Below are positions 7,792-14,967 of a stretch of 33,947 nt of DNA, one piece after another. The stretch comes from DATAES01 sp036257895 (GTDB taxonomy: Bacteria > Actinomycetota > Acidimicrobiia > Acidimicrobiales > JACDCH01): positions 1 through 33,947 of the forward strand of contig DATAES010000039.1 in assembly GCA_036257895.1 (NCBI GenBank). The letters run 5' to 3'. Every line of letters begins with the position of its first letter. Positions within the stretch are counted from its first letter, which is position 1. The notes below the pieces were generated by a model that had not been told where the DNA came from, searched no databases, and worked only from the letters and a program-made list of their open reading frames with translations. Made by a program: the position numbers and the translations under genes.

Positions 7792-8247
7792 TCAGATGAC
7801 GTCGTCGGCCGAGTCGCCGAGCAGGTAACGCGGGCCCGTGCCGAGCGCGGCGGCGCCGTCCTCGGGGTTGTAGAGCGAACACGCTCGGAGCGATAGGCAG
7901 CCGCACCCGATGCACGACGACAGTTGGTCCCGCAGTGACATGAGCACCGAGATCTGCTCGTCGAGCCGCGGTCGCCATGCACGGGACAAGCGCGCCCAAT
8001 CCTTCGCGGTGGGTGTGCGCTGGTCGGGCAAGGTGCTCAACGCGGACCGCACTTCGTCGAGCGTCAGGCCCACGCGCTGCGCGACCCGGATGAATGCGAG
8101 TCGCCTGAGCACATCGCGCTCGTAGCGTCGCTGACCGCCGTCGCTGCGCGTCGCGTGCACGAGTCCCTGGCTCTCGTAGAACCGAAGGGCGGAGGACGAG
8201 ATGCCGCTGCGGGTAGCCACCTCGCCGATCGAGAGAGTCTCGTCCAT
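7792..8247 (-). CDS. soxR: SoxR redox-sensing MerR-family regulator
   Basis: The 151-aa protein starts MDETLSIGEVATRSGISSSALRFYESQGL, a MerR winged-helix domain. A dimerising helix follows, and near residue 112 the SoxR [2Fe-2S] ligand set CIGCGCLSLRAC is present in the C-x2-C-x-C-x5-C spacing. SoxR is activated by redox cycling or superoxide-generating compounds and untwists promoters with long spacers. The start at 8247 was preferred to the upstream in-frame codon at 8268 because the family N-terminus begins there. It is divergent from the gene at 8316, whose promoter carries a SoxR box, and heads a minus-strand cluster with a kinase and KhtTU. Confidence 0.93.
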   Translation of the reverse strand: MDETLSIGEVATRSGISSSALRFYESQGLVHATRSDGGQRRYERDVLRRLAFIRVAQRVGLTLDEVRSALSTLPDQRTPTAKDWARLSRAWRPRLDEQISVLMSLRDQLSSCIGCGCLSLRACSLYNPEDGAAALGTGPRYLLGDSADDVI

Positions 8248-8277
8248 CACCGCCGAGAAGGACACCACAGTTCATGC

Positions 8278-8308
8278 TTGACTTCAAGTGAACTTGAGGT
8301 TCTACCCT
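8278..8308 (+). promoter_or_regulatory. SoxR-controlled promoter with SoxR box in a 19-bp spacer
   Basis: A -35 TTGACT (8278-8283) and a -10 TACCCT (8303-8308) are separated by 19 bp, the over-long spacing typical of MerR/SoxR promoters. The spacer is occupied by a near-perfect palindrome (8282-8299). Read on the minus strand it is CCTCAAGTTCACTTGAAG, which matches the E. coli sox box CCTCAAGTTAACTTGAGG at 16 of 18 positions. Transcription should begin about 7 nt after the -10, at or next to the ATG at 8316, so the mRNA is probably leaderless. Confidence 0.85.
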
Positions 8309-8315
8309 CCCTCAC

Positions 8316-9356
8316 ATGTCCGCCACCGACACCTCGACAGCCGCGACCGACGCCGACCTGATCGCCAACTGCGCCGCAGTGATCGACGTTCCGAAGGCGG
8401 CGCCGCCGGACTCGTTCATGCTCCACGCGCCGCTCGAGTTGCTGGCGCGTGCCATCCTCCTCGAGCGGGTGCCGTCCGAGACCCGTCCGGCGGCGCGTGA
8501 GCGGCTGCAATGGTTGGCCGACACCTACGCCGCGGCCGGCCCGGGCATGGATCCCTTCCCTCCACCGGCCGACCTGGACATCGACGACACGGTGTCGAGC
8601 CTCGCCGCGGCGGGACATGCGCCGATCCTGTTGAGCCTGCGTCCTCGGGTGAGTGCCGTTCCAGACAGCTTCGGCGCCCGCCTCGTCGCCACCGAAGTCG
8701 CCCGCCACCCCGACTGGAAGCTCACGTGGCCTCGAGTTCGGCGAAGCGAGGGACCGTCCTCGGGCGACCTCGCCGATCGCCTCGCGGCTCCGCGATCACC
8801 CGGTGACCCTGGCAGTGACTTCATCTATCCGACGATGCACCTCACCGAGACAAGCGGACTTGCCGCGGAGGTGCTCGAACGACCATTGCGGGGAATGTCG
8901 GTCGACGACGCGCGACGCATCCTGTTGCGAACCGCGGCGCAGTCGATGCTGCAGGACAACCGGGATGCCGCGCCGTACGGGTGGACCCATTGCCTGACGA
9001 TGCCGCAAGCCGTGCTGGTCGCCGCCGATCACGGCGCAGACCCGGACGTCGCGGTCGCCGTCGCGGCCATCTACGTGCTCGGGTTCCGGGCCACCCAGGG
9101 CCGTGTGCGACTCGATCCGTCGTGGACGCCGTCACGGGACAGCACCGCCGGCCGCGTGTGGCATGCGAGGGAGGACGAAGTGCCGATGTTCGTCGACGAG
9201 CTCGTCGCCTATGGGGCGGTCCATTCCGATGCGCATGTCGCCAAGTACACCCTCGCCTGCCTCGACGCCGCCGACGGCGATCCGGAGGAACGGCACTTGT
9301 ATCTCGCGGCTGCGGCTCACCTTCACGACTACTGGAGGGGCCAATCAGACTCGTAG
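8316..9356 (+). CDS. Unrecognised protein, predicted direct SoxR target
   Basis: This is a 346-aa protein that I cannot assign to a family. It is predicted soluble, with no signal peptide or membrane segment. It is helical in its C-terminal half and has several scattered histidines and tryptophans: PYGWTHCLTMPQAVL near residue 221, then HSDAHVAKYTLACLD near 302, and a terminal AAAHLHDYW. These could form a metal or cofactor site, but this is only inference. The ATG lies 8 nt after the predicted -10 box, so translation is likely leaderless; no Shine-Dalgarno is visible. The SoxR box in its promoter implies induction by redox-active compounds. A palindromic repeat begins right after the stop. 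Confidence 0.85.
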   Translation: MSATDTSTAATDADLIANCAAVIDVPKAAPPDSFMLHAPLELLARAILLERVPSETRPAARERLQWLADTYAAAGPGMDPFPPPADLDIDDTVSSLAAAGHAPILLSLRPRVSAVPDSFGARLVATEVARHPDWKLTWPRVRRSEGPSSGDLADRLAAPRSPGDPGSDFIYPTMHLTETSGLAAEVLERPLRGMSVDDARRILLRTAAQSMLQDNRDAAPYGWTHCLTMPQAVLVAADHGADPDVAVAVAAIYVLGFRATQGRVRLDPSWTPSRDSTAGRVWHAREDEVPMFVDELVAYGAVHSDAHVAKYTLACLDAADGDPEERHLYLAAAAHLHDYWRGQSDS

Positions 9357-9360
9357 TGCG

Positions 9361-9402
9361 GGTCGCCGTGGCCCCCTGGGGGGCCACGGCGCACCAACAT
9401 TC
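9361..9402. repeat. Dispersed palindromic repeat, copy between convergent genes
   Basis: A perfect inverted repeat has arms CGCCGTGGCCCCC (9364-9376) and GGGGGCCACGGCG (9379-9391). It is followed by GCACCAACATTC, the reverse complement of the left flank of the copies at 11891 and 25725, so this copy is in reverse orientation. Its other flank (GAACTCCGGGTC in the other copies) is partly lost into the stop region of the preceding gene. It lies between convergent genes ending at 9356 and 9491 and could act as a bidirectional terminator, though no U-tract follows. Confidence 0.85.
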
Positions 9403-9411
9403 TGGAGTTCC

Positions 9412-9428
9412 CCGGCCACGCAGGCCGG
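9412..9428 (-). terminator. Short GC hairpin downstream of the FMN reductase gene
   Basis: A six-pair stem CCGGCC/GGCCGG encloses a five-base loop. It lies in the 134-bp gap between convergent genes, some 60 bp after the minus-strand FMN reductase stop. There is no U-tract, so it is only a weak terminator candidate. Confidence 0.3.
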
Positions 9429-9490
9429 TTGGTCCGCTCCTCCGCTGGCGCTCCGTCGCTCGCATCTCGCGACGCGATCAGAGTGGGGGT

Positions 9491-10093
9491 TCAGCGTTCG
9501 GTGATGACGTGTGCGGTGTCGACGCCGAGACGTCCGACGACTCGAAGCGCGAGTTGTCGCCGTTCGGCAGGGGTCATGGAAGCGGTGTCGACCAGCGTCT
9601 CGGTGAGCCGGGTGATGGCGTCGACGGTGCCGGCGTCGGTGAACCGGCCGTCGTCGGCTGACTTCGTGCGCGGCGCGCTGATCCCGAGCTCGGCCACGAC
9701 ATAGGCGCCCTGCCACGTGAGCGTCTGGGTCATCATCCGTCGCGCGTGCTCGCCGCCGGTTGTGCCGGCGCTGATGACCCCCACGGGCTTGCGGTACATC
9801 GTCGCGGAACCGACCAGCCAATCGAGCGCGTTCTTGACGACCCCGGACAGTCCGCCCGCGTACTCCGGCGCAGCAATCAACACCGCGTCGGCCGCGTCGA
9901 TCCTCCGCCGGAATTCATCGATGGCCTCGATCGGGTCCTCGCCTCGGTCGGAGTCGAACGCCGGGATCTCGGCGAGCCGTTCGAAGTCGTCGACGGCCAC
10001 GCCGCGCGCGACCGCAGCACCCGACGCGACCTCCAGCGCGGCACGGTTCGCCGAGCGTTGTTGCAGGCTCCCACACACGATGAGCAGCTTCAC
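9491..10093 (-). CDS. NADPH-dependent FMN reductase family protein
   Basis: The 200-aa flavodoxin-like protein starts at GTG (MKLLIVCGSLQQRSANRAAL), where GS-x(3)-S-x-N is the phosphate-binding loop for FMN. Near residue 75 it has VLIAAPEYAGGLSGVVKNALDW, the family's PEYN-like flavin contact, with A replacing the usual N. Such proteins reduce FMN, quinones, azo dyes or chromate with NAD(P)H. A GAGGAG Shine-Dalgarno overlaps the end of the ABC exporter gene 11 bp upstream, so the two are translationally linked and probably share the promoter region near 11.75-11.8 kb. Confidence 0.87.
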   Translation of the reverse strand: MKLLIVCGSLQQRSANRAALEVASGAAVARGVAVDDFERLAEIPAFDSDRGEDPIEAIDEFRRRIDAADAVLIAAPEYAGGLSGVVKNALDWLVGSATMYRKPVGVISAGTTGGEHARRMMTQTLTWQGAYVVAELGISAPRTKSADDGRFTDAGTVDAITRLTETLVDTASMTPAERRQLALRVVGRLGVDTAHVITER

Positions 10094-10104
10094 GTCACGA
10101 CTCC

Positions 10105-11685
10105 TCAGGCGAGGCGCCGGCGCAGCGTCGCCAGCGTGGCGAATGCAAAGGTGAATGCAAACACGATCAACGCCGCCGTGCCGATGGCCAGGCTGCCGTC
10201 GAACGCGGTCCTGCCTGCACCTGCCGGCACCGCCGCGAGTCCGAGAACATCACCGACGGACTCGAACGCCCATCGGGCGGGCGTGACGATGCTGATCGCT
10301 CGGCCCACGCCGGCCATGTCGGCGACAGCTTGGATCGCGCCGGCGAACAACACGGCGGGGAAGCACACCATGGGCAAAGCGATCGTGGCGTGCGACACGT
10401 CAGTGACCAACGCCGATATCAGCAGTCCCATCAGGACGGCCACGACGGCGTCGAGCAGGATCGCCGCAGCGAGAGACGCGAACGTGCTCGTCGACATCGA
10501 CGGGAGGCGGTCGAGCCCGCGCAGCACGACGAGCATGACGATGTCGACGGCGAAGAGGATCGGGACCAGAACGGTCACCTTCGATGCGAGATACGGACCG
10601 GTGCGGACGCCGGCGAAGTGCTCGCGGCGCGCGATCGGCACCTCGGTACAGATCTGGAGCAGTCCGTAGGTGAGCCCGAAGAAGAACCCCGCGAACGCCA
10701 GCCAGTACGCCACCATCACCGGTTGATTCGAAGCAACCGCCACGTCGAAGGCGCCGGGTGTGAACAACACGGCGAACATCGCGATGACGAGGGCGGGGGC
10801 GCCGAGCATGATCGCGATCGTCAAGGGATTGTGGGTGAGCAGCGCGGCGTTGCGTCGTGTCAGCACTCGCCATTGCTCGAATCCGGTCGTCGGCCGGACA
10901 TCGAGATGGTGGGCGAAGGGTGACTCGGCGGGCGAACTCACGCCGGCTGGTGGCAATGGCGCCACGCTCGGGAGGCCGAGATGGCGCAACGCGCCGTCCT
11001 GATCGCCCCAATAGACGAGACGTCCGTCTTTTGCGAGCACTGTCACCGCGTCAGCCGAGGCGAGATCCTGCATGTTGTGGGTCGACAGCACGACGGTGCA
11101 TCCACCGTCGGTGAGCGTGCGCAGCGTCCGCATGAGCGCGGCCGCGGTCACGGGATCGAGGCCCGCGGTCGGTTCGTCGAGCACGAGCAAGCGCGGCCGG
11201 GCGAGAAGCTCGACCGCGATGCTGGCGCGCTTGCGCTGACCGCCACTCAGCGATCCGACCGGAACCGACGCTTGTTGGTCGAGATCGAGGTCGGCGAGCA
11301 CGGTGCTGACGACGTCGTCGTGGTCGGTGCCGCGCGGAAGTCGGAGGCGAGCGGCGTACCGGAGCGTGTCGCGGAGGGGAAGCTCGCGATGGATGATGTC
11401 GTCCTGCGGGACGAAACCAACCTGTGAGCGGACCCGGTCGGACTCGTCACGGATGTCGGCACCGTCGAGCCGGACGGAGCCGGCGGAGACAGCGCGGATA
11501 CCGGCGATCGATTCGAGCAGCGTCGACTTGCCGCCGCCACTCGGCCCGACCACCGCGACGAGCTCTCCCGGCTCGATCACGAACGACATGCGGTCCAGCA
11601 CCCTGCGGTTGCCTCGAACGGCAGCGACCTCGTGGGCCACCAGTTGCGCACCCCGCACTGCATCCATCGTTTCGGCGTAGAGCAT
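10105..11685 (-). CDS. ABC transporter, ATPase fused to ABC-2 permease (ABCG-like half transporter)
   Basis: This is a 526-aa protein. The N-terminal nucleotide-binding domain has Walker A GPSGGGKS near residue 50, Q-loop FVPQDD near 92, signature LSGGQRKR near 145 and Walker B LLVLDEP followed by the H-loop STHN. After a linker containing YWGDQDGALRHLG, an ABC-2-type permease of about six membrane helices begins near residue 290. This NBD-first, TMD-last order is that of ABCG/WHITE exporters and fits export of hydrophobic compounds. The ATG at 11685 was chosen because GGTGAG lies a few bases upstream and the family starts there; the upstream extension to 11925 runs through a repeat. Tandem CCTTCCC sites lie about 100 bp upstream. 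Confidence 0.88.
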   Translation of the reverse strand: MLYAETMDAVRGAQLVAHEVAAVRGNRRVLDRMSFVIEPGELVAVVGPSGGGKSTLLESIAGIRAVSAGSVRLDGADIRDESDRVRSQVGFVPQDDIIHRELPLRDTLRYAARLRLPRGTDHDDVVSTVLADLDLDQQASVPVGSLSGGQRKRASIAVELLARPRLLVLDEPTAGLDPVTAAALMRTLRTLTDGGCTVVLSTHNMQDLASADAVTVLAKDGRLVYWGDQDGALRHLGLPSVAPLPPAGVSSPAESPFAHHLDVRPTTGFEQWRVLTRRNAALLTHNPLTIAIMLGAPALVIAMFAVLFTPGAFDVAVASNQPVMVAYWLAFAGFFFGLTYGLLQICTEVPIARREHFAGVRTGPYLASKVTVLVPILFAVDIVMLVVLRGLDRLPSMSTSTFASLAAAILLDAVVAVLMGLLISALVTDVSHATIALPMVCFPAVLFAGAIQAVADMAGVGRAISIVTPARWAFESVGDVLGLAAVPAGAGRTAFDGSLAIGTAALIVFAFTFAFATLATLRRRLA

Positions 11686-11752
11686 TGAACTCACCACGTT
11701 CCTTTTCGTTCGGCACCGCCCTGGCGCTTCGAGTGGGAACCTAGGAAGGCGA

Positions 11753-11804
11753 CCTTCCGGGCTTCTTCCTCGCCGAACGTGCTCGAGGGAAGGCCCAGGG
11801 AAGG
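11753..11804. promoter_or_regulatory. SARP-type tandem heptamer site upstream of the ABC exporter
   Basis: On the minus strand, towards the ABC gene, CCTTCCC-TGGG-CCTTCCC (11804 to 11787) is a perfect heptamer direct repeat with an 11-bp period. A second, plus-strand pair CCTTCCG-GGCT-TCTTCCT (11753-11770) has the same period, and 16 bp separate the two pairs. The divergent promoter at 16.2 kb has the same mirror arrangement. SARP-family regulators bind heptamer direct repeats of 11-bp period. No convincing -10 box was found. Confidence 0.6.
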
Positions 11805-11890
11805 CCATGGCGAATCTTGGCGAACCCGACGAAAACCGGTCAGCTGGTGACCGCTTTCCAGGCGGATGAGAGGCGGACCGAGACCGCGCC

Positions 11891-11940
11891 GAATGTTGGT
11901 GCGCCGTGGCCCCTATAGGGGCCACGGCGACCCCGAGTTC
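11891..11940. repeat. Dispersed palindromic repeat, full copy
   Basis: This full copy consists of left flank GAATGTTGGTG, 12-bp arms CGCCGTGGCCCC (11902-11913) and GGGGCCACGGCG (11918-11929) around a TATA loop, and right flank ACCCCGAGTTC. It abuts and overlaps by two bases the stop of the MFS transporter gene on the minus strand. It differs from the copy at 25725 mainly in the loop and one flank base. Confidence 0.87.
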
Positions 11941-13561
11941 AGGTGCGGGCGGACGCCGCAGCCGTGGCGCTGTCGGCGAACACCGGCGGCACGCCGGCGA
12001 GCGCCAGCTCGGCGACGTCTTCGGCTGCAGCCGCGGCGCTTTCCAGCGCGCCGTGCTGCTCGATGTGGCGGGGGAGGAAGCGCCAGACCAGCGCTGCCGC
12101 GCACGCCGCGAGGCAGGCGCCTGCGAACGCAGCGAGGTGGATGCCGTCGACGAACGCCTGGTCGGCCGCGGACACGACGCGGCCGGCGACGTCGCTGGGG
12201 AGGTGGGATGCCGCTTGCAGCGCGGCGCTCAACGACGTGCGCGCCGCCGCCTGATCTGCGGGAGCGAGGGGTGCGATCGCGTCACTGATACTGGAGCCGT
12301 ATCGCGACGCGGCGATGCTTCCGAGCACGGCTACGCCGAGGGCGGCACCAAGCTCGCGTGACGCGTCGTTCATCGCGGAGCCCGCTCCGGCGCGCCGCGG
12401 TGGAACGGCGGACATGATGGCCGCCGTCATCGGCGACATCGTGAGTGCGATACCGCTCACGAGGAACATCACGCACATCAGCACGTAGAGGTACGGCGTG
12501 GCGACGCCGATGAACGAGAACGCCAGGAACCCAATCGACACGAGGCCCATGCCGAGTGCAACCGTGCGATTCGTACCGATGCGGTCGACGATCCGAGGCG
12601 TCAGCGGAGAGACGATCATCATGATCGGGGCCATGGGCAGGAACCGGAGTGCGGCGGAAAGCGGGCTGTAGCCGAGCACGAGCTGGAAGTACTGCGTGAT
12701 GAGGAACATCACGCCGAACATCGACAGGAACACGAGCACCATGCCGCCGGTCGCGGTGCTGAACGCCGGATTCCGGAAGTACGACATGTCGAGCATCGGC
12801 TGGGGGACGCGCTTCTCCCAGAACACGAACACCGTGAGCACGACGATGCTGACCGCGAACGCCACCAGCGTCGACGTGCTCGTCCATCCCTTGTCGGGCG
12901 CTTCGATCAGGCCGTACACGAGCGATGAGATCCCCACGATGGACAGACCCGCACCCACGAGATCGAGCTTGGCTTGCTCGGGATCTCGCGACTTCGGGAC
13001 GAGGAACACGCCGAGCACGAGGGCGGCCAGGATGATCGGGACGTTGACGAGGAAGACCGATCCGAACCAGAAGTGGCCGAGCAGCCAGCCGCTCGCGACG
13101 GGGCCGATGACACCGGCACCGCCGGTCACGCCCGCCCAGATGGCGATGGCCTTGGCCCGTTCCTCGGGCCCGAAGACGTTGACGAGGATCGACAGCGTCG
13201 ACGGCATGATGAACGCCGCGCATGCGCCCATCAGCGCTCGGCACGCGATCAGCTGCCACATCTCTGTCGAGGCGGACGCGAGAGCGGCGCTGCACAGGAA
13301 GCCGAGCAGGCCGAGTTGCAGGGCACCCTTGCGCCCGAACCGATCGCCGACGGCGCCGGCGGTGAACAGCAATCCGGCGAACACCAACGAGTACGCGGCG
13401 ACTACCCATTGGAGCTGTGACGTCGTGGCGTCGAGGTCGCGGGACAGCGTCGGGATGGTCACGTTGAGGCTCGAGTTGCCCACGAAGACGATCAGCAGGC
13501 TGAGGCACAGCACGCCGAGCGTCCACCACCGATGCGCGTAGAGCTTCTCGGCGTCCGTCAT
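11939..13561 (-). CDS. MFS drug efflux transporter, DHA2 (14-TM) family
   Basis: The 540-aa polytopic protein has about 14 membrane helices and starts MTDAEKLYAHRWWTLGV. MFS motif A is seen as GAVGDRFGRKG after helix 2, and the exporter-type GPVASGWLLGHFWFGSVFLVNVP region lies near residues 150-172, as in QacA/EmrB-like proton-driven drug exporters. The frame extends upstream to 13612, but the ATG at 13561 fits the family start and leaves the operator region free. It is divergent from a TetR gene with a palindrome between them, the classic repressor/efflux arrangement. The substrate is unknown. A palindromic repeat lies at its 3' end. Confidence 0.9.
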   Translation of the reverse strand: MTDAEKLYAHRWWTLGVLCLSLLIVFVGNSSLNVTIPTLSRDLDATTSQLQWVVAAYSLVFAGLLFTAGAVGDRFGRKGALQLGLLGFLCSAALASASTEMWQLIACRALMGACAAFIMPSTLSILVNVFGPEERAKAIAIWAGVTGGAGVIGPVASGWLLGHFWFGSVFLVNVPIILAALVLGVFLVPKSRDPEQAKLDLVGAGLSIVGISSLVYGLIEAPDKGWTSTSTLVAFAVSIVVLTVFVFWEKRVPQPMLDMSYFRNPAFSTATGGMVLVFLSMFGVMFLITQYFQLVLGYSPLSAALRFLPMAPIMMIVSPLTPRIVDRIGTNRTVALGMGLVSIGFLAFSFIGVATPYLYVLMCVMFLVSGIALTMSPMTAAIMSAVPPRRAGAGSAMNDASRELGAALGVAVLGSIAASRYGSSISDAIAPLAPADQAAARTSLSAALQAASHLPSDVAGRVVSAADQAFVDGIHLAAFAGACLAACAAALVWRFLPRHIEQHGALESAAAAAEDVAELALAGVPPVFADSATAAASART

Positions 13562-13594
13562 GCGTCCGAGTATGGACGCGAGCGAGCCATGGCA

Positions 13595-13626
13595 CAAGAT
13601 GGCAGATGTCACACTCTGACATCTTG
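13595..13626. promoter_or_regulatory. Palindromic operator candidate between MFS and TetR genes
   Basis: A perfect inverted repeat AGATGTC (13604-13610), seven-base spacer, GACATCT (13618-13624) is nested in an outer pair CAAGAT (13595-13600) and ATCTTG (13621-13626). It occupies the middle of the 79-bp divergent intergenic region, where a TetR dimer would repress both genes. Confidence 0.65.
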
Positions 13627-13640
13627 CTTCGGGCGCGAGA

Positions 13641-14255
13641 ATGGGGCCCGTGACGGGGCTCCGGGAGCGAAAGAAGGAAAAGACCCGCGACGCGCTCGTG
13701 GCCTCGGCGATGCGCCAGTTCGCACGGCGGGGCTTCGATCACGTCACCGTCGAAGAGATCGCAGCGTCGTGTGAGGTCTCGCCTCGGACGTTCTTCCGGT
13801 ACTTCGCGTCGAAAGAGGACGTTCTCTTCGCGGACAGCGACGCTCGATGCGAGCGCCTGCTCGAAGCGCTCGCCGAGCAGGAAGCCAGCACATCACCGTT
13901 CCAGGCGCTCGAAGCCGCGGTGACGCTCCTCGTGCCGGACTATGCCGAGCAGCGCGAGTTGCTGCGGTCCCGGCACAGCATCGTCACGACGACACCGTCG
14001 CTGCGCACCCGGGCAGCCGAGCGGCAGCAGGGCTGGGAGACCAACATCATCCAGCAACTCCGCTCATCGGGCCGGGCGCGGGATCTGAGTGACTTCGATC
14101 TCCAACTCCTCGTCGCCGGCACGACCACGGCCCTGCGGGTTGCCGTGGAGGCATGGATCGCGGCGGACGGTTCGGACGATCTGAGCGACCTGTTGGGCCA
14201 CGCCTTCCAGCGGCTTCGTGCCGGGCTCGACACGCCGTCGACGCGACAGCGGTAG
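13641..14255 (+). CDS. TetR-family transcriptional repressor
   Basis: The 204-aa protein has an N-terminal TetR helix-turn-helix domain: RERKKEKTRDALVASAMRQF, then FDHVTVEEIAASCEVSPRTFFRYFASKEDVLF (written here in two parts, about residues 8-27 and 32-63). The C-terminal ligand-binding part is all helical and holds WETNIIQQLR near 130. TetR proteins release DNA on binding a ligand, often the substrate of the adjacent pump. The gene is divergent from the DHA2 exporter and almost touches the convergent PIG-L gene (stops 1 bp apart). A GTG three codons downstream is an alternative start; neither has a strong Shine-Dalgarno. Confidence 0.9.
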   Translation: MGPVTGLRERKKEKTRDALVASAMRQFARRGFDHVTVEEIAASCEVSPRTFFRYFASKEDVLFADSDARCERLLEALAEQEASTSPFQALEAAVTLLVPDYAEQRELLRSRHSIVTTTPSLRTRAAERQQGWETNIIQQLRSSGRARDLSDFDLQLLVAGTTTALRVAVEAWIAADGSDDLSDLLGHAFQRLRAGLDTPSTRQR

Positions 14256-14256
14256 C

Positions 14257-14967
14257 TCAACGCGCCGACAGCGCGACGACGCCGGCGGCGCGGAACGACT
14301 CGGTGCGCCACCACTCGCGGAACCGCGAAGGTCCGGCGTGCTCGATCAGCGGTGTGGTCTGTGACGCGTGCGCACGAAGTGCCGCGATCTTCCGGTCGAG
14401 CACGTCGTCGCGCAGGCTCGTGCTCGTCGCGAGATCGACGTGCTCCGTGCACGGCGGGGCGGGTTGATCGATCCAGAGGCCGATCTCGTCGTTCAACTTG
14501 CCCCACGTACGGTGGAAGTCGGGCGTGAGCGTCGCGTACCAGAGCTCGGCGTGCGATCCGGTGGTGGTCCACGCGTGGGTGGTCCACTCGCTGACGGCCC
14601 GATGGTCGGGATGTCCCGTCATGCCCTCGGGGCCGAACGTGACGATGAGATCGGGATCGACGTCGACGATGTGCTCGGCGACGACGTCGGAGCCGTCGAC
14701 GTCCGCGCAGTGCCCGTCTTCGTACCCGAGCAGGCGCGATTCGTGGACACCGACGGCAGCGAGGCTGTCGCGCAGCTCCGTACGTCGCAGTGCCGCCAGC
14801 TTCCGCGGTGGCCACGTCTGCGGGTCGCTCGTGCCGTGCTCGCCGAGCGTGGCGGTGAGGACGACGACGCGGTCACCACGCTGGCGGAACTCAGCCATCA
14901 AGCCGGCCGACAGGTAGGCCTCGTCGTCGGGGTGCGCCCAGACACCGAGCAGCGTGCGGCCGGTCAT
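14257..14967 (-). CDS. PIG-L family zinc-dependent N-deacetylase
   Basis: The 236-aa protein has the PIG-L/LmbE zinc site: AHPDDE at residues 11-16 and GHPDHRAVSEW near 121. Family members remove N-acyl groups from sugar or thiol conjugates, for example MshB and Mca of mycothiol metabolism, where Mca processes mycothiol conjugates of toxins. Whether this one acts on mycothiol conjugates cannot be told from sequence. The ATG overlaps the stop of the upstream FAD monooxygenase gene by four bases (ATGA), so the two are coupled. The open frame extends upstream to 15282, but only as a shadow of that gene. Confidence 0.87.
   Translation of the reverse strand: MTGRTLLGVWAHPDDEAYLSAGLMAEFRQRGDRVVVLTATLGEHGTSDPQTWPPRKLAALRRTELRDSLAAVGVHESRLLGYEDGHCADVDGSDVVAEHIVDVDPDLIVTFGPEGMTGHPDHRAVSEWTTHAWTTTGSHAELWYATLTPDFHRTWGKLNDEIGLWIDQPAPPCTEHVDLATSTSLRDDVLDRKIAALRAHASQTTPLIEHAGPSRFREWWRTESFRAAGVVALSAR

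Noticed and set aside
9364..9391. Calling the palindromic repeats plain intrinsic terminators
   Set aside because: No U-tract follows and the flanks are conserved beyond the stem, so they are listed as repeats with a possible terminator role.
10105..11925. Longer N-terminus for the ABC exporter starting at 11925
   Set aside because: The extra 80 residues translate a palindromic repeat and the tandem-heptamer promoter region; ATG 11685 has a Shine-Dalgarno and fits the family start.
13607..13613. TGTCACA in the MFS/TetR gap as an ECF41-type -35 box
   Set aside because: No CGTC/GGTC at the right spacing; the bases are better explained as half of the TetR palindrome.
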